From an uncultured Clostridia bacterium (GTDB taxonomy: Bacteria > Bacillota > Clostridia > Oscillospirales > CAG-272): 32,222 nt of DNA. Below, piece after piece: positions 8,017-16,563 of this stretch. A program made the translations under genes and the position numbers. Every line of letters starts with the position of its first letter. Positions within the stretch are counted from its first letter, which is position 1. The notes below the pieces were generated by a model. It did no database searches. It was given only the letters and a program-made list of their open reading frames with translations, and was not told the DNA's origin. The DNA lies in contig CAJGCM010000009.1 of the NCBI GenBank assembly GCA_904501765.1, forward strand, positions 1 to 32,222, read 5' to 3'.

Positions 8017-9564
8017 ATGAACGATCTTGTACTTGGTCTTATAATTGGACTTGCGGGCGGCGCCCTCGTCGGCATCGTCGTAGGTTTCTTGATAAGAAAA
8101 TCAATCGCAGAGAAGAAGCTCGGTTCTGCCGAAGAGCAGGCGAAGCGTATGATTAACGATGCGATTAAAGAAGCGGAAAGCGCAAAGAAGGAAGCAATAC
8201 TTTCCGCAAAGGAAGAGGTATTCCAGCTCAAGAAGGAAGCCGATTTCGATATTAAAGAAAGACGCAAAGAGGTTTCAAGGCTTGAGAGAAGAGTTGCCCA
8301 AAAGGAGGAAACTCTTGATGCGAAGCTTGAAGCTCTTGAGAAAAAGGAGGCAGCTCTTCAGGAGAAGCACGCAGAGGCTGACCGTGTAAAGGTTGAGATT
8401 GAAGGTGTTCTTGCGGGTCAGATTGCAAATCTTGAGAGAATTGCCGGACTCACGAAGGAGGACGCAAAGGCGGAGCTTGTTGCTAAGCTTGACAGCGAGA
8501 TGCGCCACGAAACAGCAGTTAAAATTGCTGAATACGAGGAAAGCTTTAAGGAGGAGGCTGACGCAAAGGCTAAAGAGATTCTCTCTCTTGCCATTCAGCG
8601 TTGCGCCGCTGACCACGTAAGCGAGATTGCCATATCGGTAGTGCAGATTCCCGGCGACGAAATGAAGGGAAGAATTATCGGCCGAGAGGGCAGAAACATA
8701 AGAACTATTGAAAATCTTACGGGCGTTGAGCTTATCATAGACGATACTCCCGACGTTATCACTATTTCGGGCTTTGACCCTGTGCGCCGCGAGGTTGCGA
8801 GAATTGCTCTTGAAAAGCTTATTGCAGACGGTAGAATTCACCCTGCAAGAATCGAAGAGATGGTAGAGAAGGCTCGCCGCGACGTGGAGAATTCCATAAA
8901 GCAGGCGGGAGAAAAGGCTGTATTTGAAACAGGTGTTCACGGACTTCACCCCGAGGAAATAAAGCTTCTCGGCAGAATGAAATACCGTACCTCTTACGGT
9001 CAGAACGCTCTTCGCCATTCCATAGAGGTGTCTATGCTGGCGGGAGTTATCGCTGACGAGATGGGCGTCGACGTTACTATGGCGAAGAGAGCCGGTCTTC
9101 TTCACGACATCGGTAAGGCGGTTACAGCCGAGGTTGAGGGCTCTCACATTCAGCTTGGTGTAGAGATTGCAAACAAATATCACGAAAATAAAACTATCGT
9201 ACACGCAATAGAGGCGCACCACAACGACGTTGAGTCGATTTGCGCTCTTGATTTTATCATTCAGGCGGCAGACGCTATAAGCGCCGCAAGACCCGGCGCA
9301 CGCAGAGAGGACGTTGAAAATTATATCAAGCGCCTTCAGAAGCTTGAAGAGGTTGCCGGTGACTTTGAGGGAGTTGAAAAGACCTTCGCTATCCAGGCGG
9401 GTCGTGAGGTCAGAATTATGGTTAAGCCCGACCTTATCAACGACGACAATATGAAGCTTTTAGCGAGAGATATTGCCAAGAAGATTGAAAACGAGCTGGA
9501 TTATCCCGGTCAGATAAAGGTCAGCGTTATAAGAGAGAGCAGAACGGTGGAATACGCAAAGTAA
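8017..9564 (+). CDS. rny: Ribonuclease Y
   Basis: This is the membrane-anchored endoribonuclease that starts bulk mRNA decay in many Bacillota. It has 515 residues, from ATG 4 bases after a strong GAGGAGGTG. It opens with one transmembrane helix (residues about 5-27, glycine-rich), followed by a long charged coiled coil (30-200). The KH domain has GRIIGREGRNIRTIENLTGV near residues 220-240. The HD domain has RHSIEVSMLAGVIA and the metal-binding LLHDIGKA followed by EAHHNDVE. The C-terminal domain ends with VIRESRTVEYAK. Length and order match B. subtilis RNase Y. ymdB follows, as in many Bacillota. Confidence 0.97.
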   Translation: MNDLVLGLIIGLAGGALVGIVVGFLIRKSIAEKKLGSAEEQAKRMINDAIKEAESAKKEAILSAKEEVFQLKKEADFDIKERRKEVSRLERRVAQKEETLDAKLEALEKKEAALQEKHAEADRVKVEIEGVLAGQIANLERIAGLTKEDAKAELVAKLDSEMRHETAVKIAEYEESFKEEADAKAKEILSLAIQRCAADHVSEIAISVVQIPGDEMKGRIIGREGRNIRTIENLTGVELIIDDTPDVITISGFDPVRREVARIALEKLIADGRIHPARIEEMVEKARRDVENSIKQAGEKAVFETGVHGLHPEEIKLLGRMKYRTSYGQNALRHSIEVSMLAGVIADEMGVDVTMAKRAGLLHDIGKAVTAEVEGSHIQLGVEIANKYHENKTIVHAIEAHHNDVESICALDFIIQAADAISAARPGARREDVENYIKRLQKLEEVAGDFEGVEKTFAIQAGREVRIMVKPDLINDDNMKLLARDIAKKIENELDYPGQIKVSVIRESRTVEYAK

Positions 9565-9607
9565 CTTTCTGCACCGCTCGCCCTATAGCGCAAGGACAAA
9601 AGGAAAA

Positions 9608-9650
9608 GGAAGAGGCGCTTTCGAAAAAAGAAGTACCTCTTCCTCTGCTT
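9608..9650 (+). terminator. Probable terminator after rny
   Basis: GGAAGAGG (9608-9615) pairs with CCTCTTCC (9636-9643), and the stem is followed by TCTGCTTTATTA. The T run is interrupted, so some read-through into ymdB is likely. Confidence 0.5.
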
Positions 9651-9707
9651 TATTATAAGAATTTTAAAAATTCAACCGCTGTGGCGGTATAGAAAAGAGA
9701 TTTTAAT

Positions 9708-10481
9708 TTGAAGGTTTTAGCAATAGGCGACGTAACGGGCCCCGGGGGCATAGCTCACCTTGAAGACAATCTTTACAGGGTGATTAGAGAAGAGCAGATT
9801 GATTTCTGCATAGTAAATGCCGAGAATGCGTCGTTTATAAACGGAGTGTCCCGAGAGGGAGCCGAAGCGCTTCTTTTGGCGGGAGCCGACGTAATCAGCG
9901 GCGGCAATCACACTATGAGAGGGCCTCGTATTTACGAGAAGCTTGACGAGGAGTCGAGGATATTAAGACCGATAAACTTCGGAGAAGGCGCACCGGGGCA
10001 TGGAGCGTCGGTTATTGACACGGGGAAATACAGAGTGCTTTCCATAAACGCTATGGGCTGTGTTCATATAGAGCCGCCCCTCGATTCTCCCTACGCCTAT
10101 ATAGAAAGGGCGCTGGCGGCGCACTCCGGAGAGTACGATTTTGCCGTGCTTGATATTCACGCAGAGGCAACAGGGGAAAAACTTGCTCTCGCCCATTATT
10201 TTGACGGGCGGATAAACGTTATTTTTGGCACTCATACCCACGTTCCCACAGCAGACGGAGCTATACTGCCAAAGGGGACAGGATATATAACCGACCTTGG
10301 TATGTGCGGTGAGAGCGGCGGTATTTTAGGTATGGAGCCGGAGTCTGTAATCTACAAAATGAAGACTCATATGCCGGGCAAATTCCGCCCTGCGACAGGA
10401 AGGGTGGAGGCAGACGGAGTAATCTTTACTCTTGACGATAAGACGAAAAGGGCCACGTCGGTTCGGAGAATTAAATTCTGA
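9708..10481 (+). CDS. ymdB: YmdB-family (TIGR00282) metallophosphoesterase
   Basis: B. subtilis YmdB is a cyclic nucleotide phosphodiesterase that affects RNase Y activity and the choice between biofilm and motility, and its gene sits directly after rny as here. This protein has 257 residues (B. subtilis about 264) from a TTG start with the family N terminus MKVLAIGDV. The dinuclear metal site is complete by eye: GD at 7-8, NAENAS, GGNHT, DIHAEATGEK and GTHTHVPTAD. The usual tryptophan after GNHT is methionine here. The ribosome binding site is weak (AGAAAAGAGA), and translation from TTG may keep the level low. Confidence 0.9.
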   Translation: MKVLAIGDVTGPGGIAHLEDNLYRVIREEQIDFCIVNAENASFINGVSREGAEALLLAGADVISGGNHTMRGPRIYEKLDEESRILRPINFGEGAPGHGASVIDTGKYRVLSINAMGCVHIEPPLDSPYAYIERALAAHSGEYDFAVLDIHAEATGEKLALAHYFDGRINVIFGTHTHVPTADGAILPKGTGYITDLGMCGESGGILGMEPESVIYKMKTHMPGKFRPATGRVEADGVIFTLDDKTKRATSVRRIKF

Positions 10482-10535
10482 TAAGAGAATTGACGGAGTC
10501 ACCTCATGACAGTGTGGGGCGGCGGGTTTTATTCG

Positions 10536-10568
10536 GTTAATGCGACAAAACCATTAGTTAATGCGACA
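10536..10568. repeat. 12-base direct repeat, 21-base period, upstream of mnmG
   Basis: GTTAATGCGACA occurs at 10536-10547 and again at 10557-10568, an offset of two helical turns. This is typical of side-by-side protein binding sites. No consensus promoter was recognised in the 114-base gap. Confidence 0.5.
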
Positions 10569-10595
10569 GACATTATTTAATAAAAAGGATAGAAT

Positions 10596-12476
10596 ATGAA
10601 AGCACAGACTTGTTCGGTTGCCGTTATCGGTGCAGGACACGCAGGAATCGAGGCGGCTCTCGCCTCAGCCCGAATGGGCGTTGATACGGTTCTTTTCACC
10701 ATCAATCTTGATGCTGTGGGCAATATGCCATGCAACCCCTCCATAGGTGGAAGCGCCAAGGGGCATCTGGTTTTTGAAATAGACGCCCTCGGCGGAGAAA
10801 TGGGTTACGCTGCCGATTTGGTGACTCTTCAGTCAAGAACCCTTAATTTAGGCAAGGGGGCTGCCGTTCATTCGAAAAGAGTGCAGGCGGACAGAGCGGA
10901 ATACAAGCTCTATATGAAAAGGGTGCTTGAGGGCGAAGAGAATCTGCGGCTTATACAGAGCGAGATAGTTGATATCCTTACAGAGGAGGGTGACGGTTGT
11001 ACCCGTGTCAGAGGGCTCGTTACCGCTATGGGGGAGGAGTTTGCCGCAGAGAAGATAATTCTTGCTACAGGAACCTTCCTTGAGAGCGAGATTTTCGTTG
11101 GCGATAAGGTGTTTTCCGCAGGGCCTGACGGAATGATGCCCGCAAAAGGACTTTCGGCAGCTCTTTGCCGTCTCGGAATAAGGCTTCAGCGATTCAAGAC
11201 GGGAACTCCCGCAAGAGTTCACCGACGCTCAATAGACTTCAGTGCTCTTGAGGAGCAGGCGGGCGAGGTGGAAATCACCCCCTTTTCAGCAAGGACCGAG
11301 GAGGGCGCACTCGACGGTAAATGCGACACGCCCTGCCATATAGTATACACAAATGCAAAAACTCACGGTATAATAAACGGAAACCTTGACAGGAGCGCAA
11401 TGTATTCGGGGAATATAGTAGGTCAGGGACCGAGGTACTGCCCGTCAATTGAAACGAAGCTCGTCAGATTTGCGGGTAAGGACAGGCATCAGCTTTTCGT
11501 TGAGCCATGCGGACGTGACACGGAGGAGATGTATATTCAGGGATTTTCCACTTCTATGCCAACCGACGTTCAGCAGGATATGCTCAAATCCCTTCCCGGC
11601 TTTGAGGAGGCGGAAATAATGCGCTACGCCTATGCCATAGAGTATGACAGCGCAGAGCCGACCCAGATGCTTCCCACCCTTGAATTTAAGTGTGTGTCCG
11701 GGCTTTACGGAGCGGGTCAGTTTAACGGAACCTCCGGATATGAGGAGGCGGCGGCTCAGGGACTTGTTGCGGGAATTAACGCAGCCCTTTCCGTAAAGGG
11801 CGAGGAGCCTATGATTTTGTCCCGCTCGTCCTCTTATATCGGCACTCTTATTGACGATTTGGTTACCAAGGGGACATCTGAGCCATACCGCATGATGACC
11901 TCACGAAGCGAATATCGCCTTCTTCTACGCCAGGATAATGCAGACGCGCGTCTGACGGAAATAGGGTACCGTGTAGGACTTATAGGGGAGGAGAGGTACA
12001 ATAAATTCCTTCTTAAAAGAGAGGCGGTAAGACGAGAGATAGCAAGGTTTGAGAAGACGGTTATTGCGCCCTCGGAGAAGGTAAACCTGTTTCTTACAGA
12101 GCTTGGCTCATCTCCCATAACCACAGGGGTGAAGCTTGCCGACCTGCTTCGCCGCCCGGAGCTTTCCTATGAGGCCCTTGCGGCAATTGACGAGGGACGT
12201 GAGGAGCTGCCTCGCAGCGTGAGGATGACTGCCGAGGTAGACGTAAAATACGAGGGCTATATAAAAAGGGAACTTGCCGAGGCAGAGCGACAGAAGAAGC
12301 TTGAGGACAAAAAGCTGCCCACAGACATAGACTATACCTCGATAGGAGGGCTTCGCCTTGAAGCGGCGGAAAAGCTTAATGCGGTAAAGCCGCTTAACAT
12401 AGGTCAGGCTTCGAGAATCAGCGGAGTCAACCCCGCCGATATAAGCGTGCTTCTTATCAGGCTTGGCGGAAGATAA
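10596..12476 (+). CDS. mnmG: tRNA uridine-5-carboxymethylaminomethyl modification enzyme MnmG (GidA)
   Basis: With MnmE this FAD protein makes the (carboxymethyl)aminomethyl group at U34 of several tRNAs. It has 626 residues, a normal length. The FAD-binding Rossmann motif GAGHAGIEAALASARMG is at residues 11-27. The MnmG signatures NPSIGGSAKGHLVFEIDALGG, GTPARVHRRSIDF, GPRYCPSIETK, and the YDSAEPTQMLPTLEFK with GQFNGTSGYEEAAAQG segments are all present. The C-terminal helical domain ends with DYTSIGGLRLEAAEKLNAVK. The ATG follows AAAGGATAG. Its usual partner mnmE is not in the window. Confidence 0.97.
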   Translation: MKAQTCSVAVIGAGHAGIEAALASARMGVDTVLFTINLDAVGNMPCNPSIGGSAKGHLVFEIDALGGEMGYAADLVTLQSRTLNLGKGAAVHSKRVQADRAEYKLYMKRVLEGEENLRLIQSEIVDILTEEGDGCTRVRGLVTAMGEEFAAEKIILATGTFLESEIFVGDKVFSAGPDGMMPAKGLSAALCRLGIRLQRFKTGTPARVHRRSIDFSALEEQAGEVEITPFSARTEEGALDGKCDTPCHIVYTNAKTHGIINGNLDRSAMYSGNIVGQGPRYCPSIETKLVRFAGKDRHQLFVEPCGRDTEEMYIQGFSTSMPTDVQQDMLKSLPGFEEAEIMRYAYAIEYDSAEPTQMLPTLEFKCVSGLYGAGQFNGTSGYEEAAAQGLVAGINAALSVKGEEPMILSRSSSYIGTLIDDLVTKGTSEPYRMMTSRSEYRLLLRQDNADARLTEIGYRVGLIGEERYNKFLLKREAVRREIARFEKTVIAPSEKVNLFLTELGSSPITTGVKLADLLRRPELSYEALAAIDEGREELPRSVRMTAEVDVKYEGYIKRELAEAERQKKLEDKKLPTDIDYTSIGGLRLEAAEKLNAVKPLNIGQASRISGVNPADISVLLIRLGGR

Positions 12477-12513
12477 AAGGATAAGCGCCCATAAAACAGC
12501 AAAAATAGGCGTT

Positions 12514-12555
12514 GGCGCTAAAGAATGAAACAAAGGCGCTAAAGAATGAAACAAA
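12514..12555 (+). repeat. Perfect 21-base tandem duplication before the mnmG terminator
   Basis: A 21-base unit beginning GGCGCTAAAG and ending AATGAAACAAA is present at 12514-12534 and 12535-12555 without mismatch. Its AAAGAATGAA core appears a third time as the 5' arm of the terminator stem. Confidence 0.9.
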
Positions 12556-12606
12556 AAAGAATGAAGCCGTGATAGGAGCCCCGGGGGGCAACGGCTTCAT
12601 TCTTTT
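12555..12606. terminator. Strong bidirectional terminator between mnmG and the SGNH gene
   Basis: AAAAGAATGAAGCCGT at 12555-12570 pairs perfectly with 12591-12606, a 16-base stem. The 20-base loop itself contains a GCCCC/GGGGC inner stem. A-rich and T-rich flanks allow it to serve both converging genes. Confidence 0.88.
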
Positions 12607-12664
12607 CCTTTTTAAGAAAACGGTTAATTGACTTTACTTTACGAGCAAACAATTTCGTTGATTT

Positions 12665-13438
12665 TTAATATTTCTTTCCTGTGCCGATGAATCCTGTTTG
12701 GTAGAAATCAGCGGGATTGGCTCTTATTATGTAGTCGATATAGCTCATTATCATATCTGCGGTGAGCTTATATCCCATAGGGTTCATATGTCCGCCTAAG
12801 TAGAAGTGCTTTTTGAATTCTTCGTCATACACGGGGGCGTACTTGTAAAGGTCGATAAGGTAGCAATTATCAAAGAAATCGCATATTTTCCCAAGATGCT
12901 TGGCAAATTCCGCCTGCTTCTCGTCATTCCTGCCTCTTGGCATTGTAACAAGGAAAAATTTTGCGTCAGGACGCATACTCTTCAACCTTTGGATAATGGC
13001 GCAATACCAGCCTGTAAAGCTGTCCTTGTTGTTACGGTAATCGGCAAGGTCTACGTCCTCAAGGGTGCCAAGGGGCATATTTTGATTCAAAATATCGTTA
13101 ACGCCCAGCGCCATAATATAGCACTGGCATAGCTTATCCTCGGAGAAGAAGTCCCTCTCGTCGGCAAAGGAGGTCATATATTTTTTTGCCGTCATACCGC
13201 CCTTGGAGAAGTTATAAACCTTAGAGCCTGTGGCTCTTGCGATAAACTGCCCCCAGGAATATTCGTACATATCGTTCCAGTTAAGACTTCCGTCGGGGTT
13301 GTGGGACTCAAATTCGCCCGAAGAAAGGCTGTCGCCTATGCAGGCGATAGTTCTGAAAATAGAGGTAAAGCCGCCGTCAGGCTTTATCACGTCAAGAGGC
13401 TTTTCGTCTTTTCCTACGTAATAGCTTTCAATATTCAA
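12665..13438 (-). CDS. SGNH/GDSL-family hydrolase
   Basis: This 257-residue cytoplasmic esterase-like protein is started at the TTG at 13438, 6 bases after a strong AGGAGG, giving MNIESYYVGKDEKPLD. The upstream in-frame reading to 13633 crosses the promoter and is not coding. Block I is IACIGDSLSSGEFESH, with the catalytic serine in GDSL. Block III is ALGVNDIL, and block V is YLGGHMNPMGYKLTA with the catalytic histidine. The aspartate usually three residues before this histidine is not seen (LGGH). That variant appears common in clostridial members, but this is from memory. There is no signal peptide. The substrate, perhaps an acetylated sugar or ester, is unknown. Confidence 0.85.
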   Translation of the reverse strand: MNIESYYVGKDEKPLDVIKPDGGFTSIFRTIACIGDSLSSGEFESHNPDGSLNWNDMYEYSWGQFIARATGSKVYNFSKGGMTAKKYMTSFADERDFFSEDKLCQCYIMALGVNDILNQNMPLGTLEDVDLADYRNNKDSFTGWYCAIIQRLKSMRPDAKFFLVTMPRGRNDEKQAEFAKHLGKICDFFDNCYLIDLYKYAPVYDEEFKKHFYLGGHMNPMGYKLTADMIMSYIDYIIRANPADFYQTGFIGTGKKY

Positions 13439-13550
13439 AATAATCCTCCTACCCCAAAGGGGTTTGCTTTTGGTTTTCACGCCACTCATAAAGCGCAAAA
13501 GCCTTATTTCTCGGGTGCGACAAAGCGGCTGATGTGCCGAGATTAACCTT

Positions 13551-13579
13551 ATTTTAACACACAAGCGGCGGTTTTTCAA
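13551..13579 (-). promoter_or_regulatory. Promoter of the SGNH hydrolase gene
   Basis: On the minus strand TTGAAA (13579-13574) and TAAAAT (13556-13551) are 17 bases apart. The promoter supports the downstream TTG start at 13438. Confidence 0.7.
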
Positions 13580-13620
13580 GGGGCGGCGAAAGAAAGTTTC
13601 GTTTAAATTGTGAGGCGCTA

Positions 13621-13649
13621 TTGAAATTGACATTGGCAGGAGGTATAAT
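13621..13649 (+). promoter_or_regulatory. Promoter of the alpha/alpha-toroid gene
   Basis: TTGAAA at 13621-13626 and TATAAT at 13644-13649 have a 17-base spacer. It is divergent from the SGNH promoter, with about 40 bases between the two -35 boxes. Confidence 0.75.
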
Positions 13650-13655
13650 AATCTG

Positions 13656-13842
13656 TGACAGGCGGGTGCGCTTCGCTGCCCTGTAACTTTGCAAGAGCGA
13701 TGAGCGCCGAAAGCGCTGAAAATTCAGGCTTTAGAGCGGGTTCGGATTATTTACTCTTGTCTAAGGCGGGCGATACACCCCTTTTGGCAGACGTGTTTGC
13801 AAATCAGATTGTGTTTTCAATTCCGTAAAAAAGGAGATTTAT
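13656..13842 (+). other. Long, structured 5' leader of unknown type
   Basis: About 187 bases lie between the predicted transcription start and the ATG. Visible elements are ACAGG/CCTGT around a GC-rich loop (near 13658-13685) and AGCGC-CGAAA-GCGCT (near 13705-13720). An AAAAAAGGAGATT ribosome binding site ends the leader. No known riboswitch was recognised. Confidence 0.35.
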
Positions 13843-14958
13843 ATGCAAGGTACAGCTAAAGTTCCAAATAAGGTTGCTCGGGCTCTTGAAGTGATAGAAA
13901 AGTACTACGATGGAGCTGTCGATTGGCTGGCAAAGCTTTATGACAAAGAAAGCGGCGGCTTTTATATGGCAATCAGCGGAAAAGAGGACCCGTGTATGGA
14001 GCCGGCCATTGAAATGACCTGCTGGGGTGTTAATTTTCTTAAAACATATACAAGAGCATTTGACGATATGCCCGACAAATTCCGTACCGGTATTATTGAA
14101 TTTATGAACTCAAGACAGGATAAGGAAACAGGGCTTTATATTGACAGGCAGGGCGTGCCGAATTCCCGTGAGGTTGCGAGGAATCAGGCGGCGGCTTTGA
14201 GAGCGCTTGGACACTTTAACGCACAAACAAGATATCCGCACCCCACCGGCACAGGAGCGGCGTGTGAGGCTATGGCGCTTATGCCACAGTATATGAGCTG
14301 TCGTGAGGCTTACGTGGATTGGATTGGCAGTATGGATTGGGATAACAATTCATGGACTGCTGGTGACCAGGCTCAGTCCTCATTACAATACGTCAATATG
14401 CTTGAGCCCCGAGAGCGAGAGGAATATAAGGCGGCTTTGTTTGACTGGCTGGAGCGCAGGCAATTTGATAGCGGATTTTTCAGCCCGAATATAGACTTTA
14501 ATGCCGCATCGGGTGCGTTTAAGGTAGGACTGATTTACTTAATGTGCGGCAGGGTTCTGCCGAATTATGATAGCATAATAGATTCAATTTTTCAGTGCTA
14601 CAAGGTTTCCTCGCCCCGGAATCCATATTTTGTAAGGAATCCTTTGTCCACTCTTGCGCAGATAAAGGATTATAGTCCCCAGGCGTGTCAGAAAATCCGA
14701 GAGCGAGTCGAGGAAAACATAGACGCTATACTAAAGGGATTCGGAGATTTCCTTTGCCCTGACGGTGGATTTTGTGCGGAGCGTGGAAAATCAATGGTTT
14801 CCTTTGGCGGGGTGGTTGGTTCTCACGGGCTTTTTGAGGGGGATATTGATGCAACCCTTATGATGCTTACTGCAAGACGTGCTATTTACAACATATTCGA
14901 CGAAGAGCCGAAACCCTTGGACACCGCTCACTTCTGGCAGGATATATATGGCGGATGA
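13843..14958 (+). CDS. Alpha/alpha-toroid (prenyltransferase/squalene-cyclase-like fold) protein, function unknown
   Basis: This 371-residue soluble protein starts at ATG after AAGGAG. It has no signal peptide or membrane segment. It shows repeated helical units with GGF- or SGF-type turns: DKESGGFYMA (about 41-50), DKETGLYID (about 96-104), RRQFDSGFFSP (about 206-216) and LCPDGGFCAERG (about 306-317). Between them lie helices of the kind seen in (alpha/alpha)6 barrels such as terpenoid cyclases, prenyltransferases and some glycoside hydrolases. No catalytic DCTAE or DxDD motif of squalene cyclases was seen, so it is probably not a cyclase. The divergent SGNH hydrolase suggests a role in sugar or ester metabolism, which is inference only. 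Confidence 0.55.
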   Translation: MQGTAKVPNKVARALEVIEKYYDGAVDWLAKLYDKESGGFYMAISGKEDPCMEPAIEMTCWGVNFLKTYTRAFDDMPDKFRTGIIEFMNSRQDKETGLYIDRQGVPNSREVARNQAAALRALGHFNAQTRYPHPTGTGAACEAMALMPQYMSCREAYVDWIGSMDWDNNSWTAGDQAQSSLQYVNMLEPREREEYKAALFDWLERRQFDSGFFSPNIDFNAASGAFKVGLIYLMCGRVLPNYDSIIDSIFQCYKVSSPRNPYFVRNPLSTLAQIKDYSPQACQKIRERVEENIDAILKGFGDFLCPDGGFCAERGKSMVSFGGVVGSHGLFEGDIDATLMMLTARRAIYNIFDEEPKPLDTAHFWQDIYGG

Positions 14959-15101
14959 GCGTCGGCTGTAATGCCACCTTTGAAATATTCGCCCTCGTCG
15001 GCAGATAAAAAGGGCGTTGCTCAATTAAGCTTATTTCAGATAAGAGTAAAATTAAAACAGCGAAAAGATTGTTTTTCAGGAATTTTCCTGCAACAGAATA
15101 T

Positions 15102-15146
15102 AAAGACGAGGGTTATCCGCTTTTACACGGTGCCCTCGTCTTTTTT
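15102..15146. terminator. Terminator shared by convergent genes
   Basis: AAAGACGAGGG (15102-15112) pairs with CCCTCGTCTTT (15133-15143), followed by a T run to 15146. On the minus strand the stem is followed by TTTATATTC, so it can also end the membrane-protein operon. A small palindrome, CAGGAA-TT-TTCCTG, lies at 15077-15090. Confidence 0.85.
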
Positions 15147-15231
15147 GTTTCTATATTATTTCCATATCAAACGTATAATCTGTTGATATAAAGCGGACTG
15201 TTACCTAGCCCGTGCTTGCTTTTTGAACGTG

Positions 15232-15795
15232 TTAGTCCTCGCAGGAGGCAACGTCAAGGAACGCCGCAACGCCGAGAAGCAGAATACCCGCTCCCTCTAA
15301 AATAGTGGTAATAAGCACGTAATGGTCGGGGGAAATGAAATATCCCACGTAAAGGTTAGCCGCAAATATCAGAAGTCCCGAGAAGCCGTAGCAGAGGCGG
15401 ATTTTCCAGGGGCTTTTAAATTTAAGGAAAACAGCCGCCACAAGAAGGACTGCAATAAGGAACAAAACGTTCATATGAAGTTCGTTTATCCACTGACCGC
15501 TGCCGTCCCAGCCTGTCGCAACGTCTTCGAGAATGGAATAGCCGCTGACTACGAGGTATCCGCCGGGAATGAGCCAAAGAAGGCTTGATAAGCTTAAATC
15601 CTCGCCGTCACCGTAGAAGAAGATAAAGTTCATAAGCACAATTCCGCCGAAAAGGGAAACCAAGCCTATAAGAAGTCGGTAGGTTTCGTTATCCTCACCG
15701 TTCAGAACGAAGATGCAGTGCAGAGCCAAAAACGCCGCCGCAAAGGTGACAACCAGGCTCATAAAAATAGTGTTTTTTATTTTAATGAATGACAT
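15232..15795 (-). CDS. Small multi-pass membrane protein, unknown
   Basis: The protein has 187 residues with about six hydrophobic segments: residues about 10-31, 42-62, 70-86, 108-126, 134-151 and 158-180. Short charged loops separate them (FVLNGEDNETYR, YGDGEDLS, TGWDGSGQW). The family was not recognised. The ATG lies 6 bases after AGGAGG, and the gene starts 15 bases beyond the stop of the upstream membrane-protein gene, so the two form an operon and may act together. The layout recalls small DUF308-like proteins, but no signature confirms this. Confidence 0.7.
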   Translation of the reverse strand: MSFIKIKNTIFMSLVVTFAAAFLALHCIFVLNGEDNETYRLLIGLVSLFGGIVLMNFIFFYGDGEDLSLSSLLWLIPGGYLVVSGYSILEDVATGWDGSGQWINELHMNVLFLIAVLLVAAVFLKFKSPWKIRLCYGFSGLLIFAANLYVGYFISPDHYVLITTILEGAGILLLGVAAFLDVASCED

Positions 15796-15810
15796 CTTTC
15801 TCCTCCTAAG

Positions 15811-16362
15811 TCAAAGCTCACGGCACACGTAAATCGTGCGGCAAAGGTGGAACAGCACGCAAAGAGCGGTTGTTACGATGCTGATAAACAGGGGCCAGGA
15901 GAAGAGAATCGCAACAATGAAAACTGCTGCGTTTATCATATAAACGAAGGGAACGAGAACGCCAATAAGCTTCGCTGTGTCGGATGCGTAATACTTATAT
16001 CCGTCGTCCTCCCCGTGGACCTTGAAGCCAAGTCCTACCGCAAGGAGGATAAGGGTGAAGCCTATGATTATTTCGGGGATTTCAAACATAGTAGGCAAAA
16101 TGGCAATTGACGCACCGAGAATGATAGTAACGACGAGAATTATTGCTCGGTATCTGATGTTTGATACTATGTATTCGTTTCCGAATTCGTCGAATATGAA
16201 ATTGACGGTAGTGCCCGAGAAGAAGATAAGTATTCCAAGGAGAATGACCAGGGCGCCCAGCGCATTGAAGAGCCAGGAAAGTAAAAACAGCCCCATAACG
16301 CTTATTGCCATAATCAGCGCCATCATCAATCCGTGGAACAGAATAAAGGAAAATTTACTCAT
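15811..16362 (-). CDS. Small multi-pass membrane protein, unknown
   Basis: This 183-residue protein uses the ATG at 16362 (MSKFSFILFHG), which has GGGAG 7 bases upstream. An in-frame ATG at 16395 lies immediately beside the -10 box and would not be on the transcript. About six hydrophobic segments are visible, with polar stretches EFGNEYIVSNIRYR (loop 2) and KVHGEDDGYKYYASDTA (loop 4). The family was not recognised. It is the first gene of a two-gene operon with the membrane protein that follows. Confidence 0.7.
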   Translation of the reverse strand: MSKFSFILFHGLMMALIMAISVMGLFLLSWLFNALGALVILLGILIFFSGTTVNFIFDEFGNEYIVSNIRYRAIILVVTIILGASIAILPTMFEIPEIIIGFTLILLAVGLGFKVHGEDDGYKYYASDTAKLIGVLVPFVYMINAAVFIVAILFSWPLFISIVTTALCVLFHLCRTIYVCREL

Positions 16363-16395
16363 AATGTTTCTCCCACGTTTTTTATTTTTGCCCAT

Positions 16396-16424
16396 AGTAT
16401 ATCACAGCGAAAGAAAAAAATCAA
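16396..16424 (-). promoter_or_regulatory. Promoter of the two-gene membrane-protein operon
   Basis: On the minus strand TTGATT (16424-16419) and TATACT (16401-16396) are 17 bases apart. The location decides the start codon of the following gene. Confidence 0.75.
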
Positions 16425-16461
16425 CAAAAAAGGGAAAATAAGTACCGTGAAAAATGAAAGG

Positions 16462-16500
16462 GGAGCGGCCTCTGACAAAAGCCGCTCCTGTTTTGTTTTA
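16462..16500. terminator. Terminator after the MraY/WecA-like gene
   Basis: GGAGCGGC (16462-16469) pairs with GCCGCTCC (16481-16488). The minus-strand side continues into CCTTTCATTTTT and the plus-strand side into TGTTTTGTTTTA. The gene it most likely serves is the minus-strand transferase gene. Confidence 0.75.
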
Positions 16501-16563
16501 ATTAGTATTTTTAAATAGCGCCACAGAAAACGGCACGTTTTCGGCTTGACACAAGGGTGCGTG

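Noticed and set aside
8275..9222. 315-codon frame opposite rny
   Set aside because: It is a shadow of the RNase Y coding bias and resembles no family.
12514..12555. CRISPR-like repeats
   Set aside because: There are only two adjacent copies without spacers, and they are part of a terminator region.
13439..13633. 65-residue extension of the SGNH hydrolase
   Set aside because: It runs through the gene's own promoter (13551-13579), and AGGAGG marks the TTG at 13438.
16363..16395. Longer start for the first small membrane protein
   Set aside because: Its ATG lies next to the -10 box, upstream of any transcript start.
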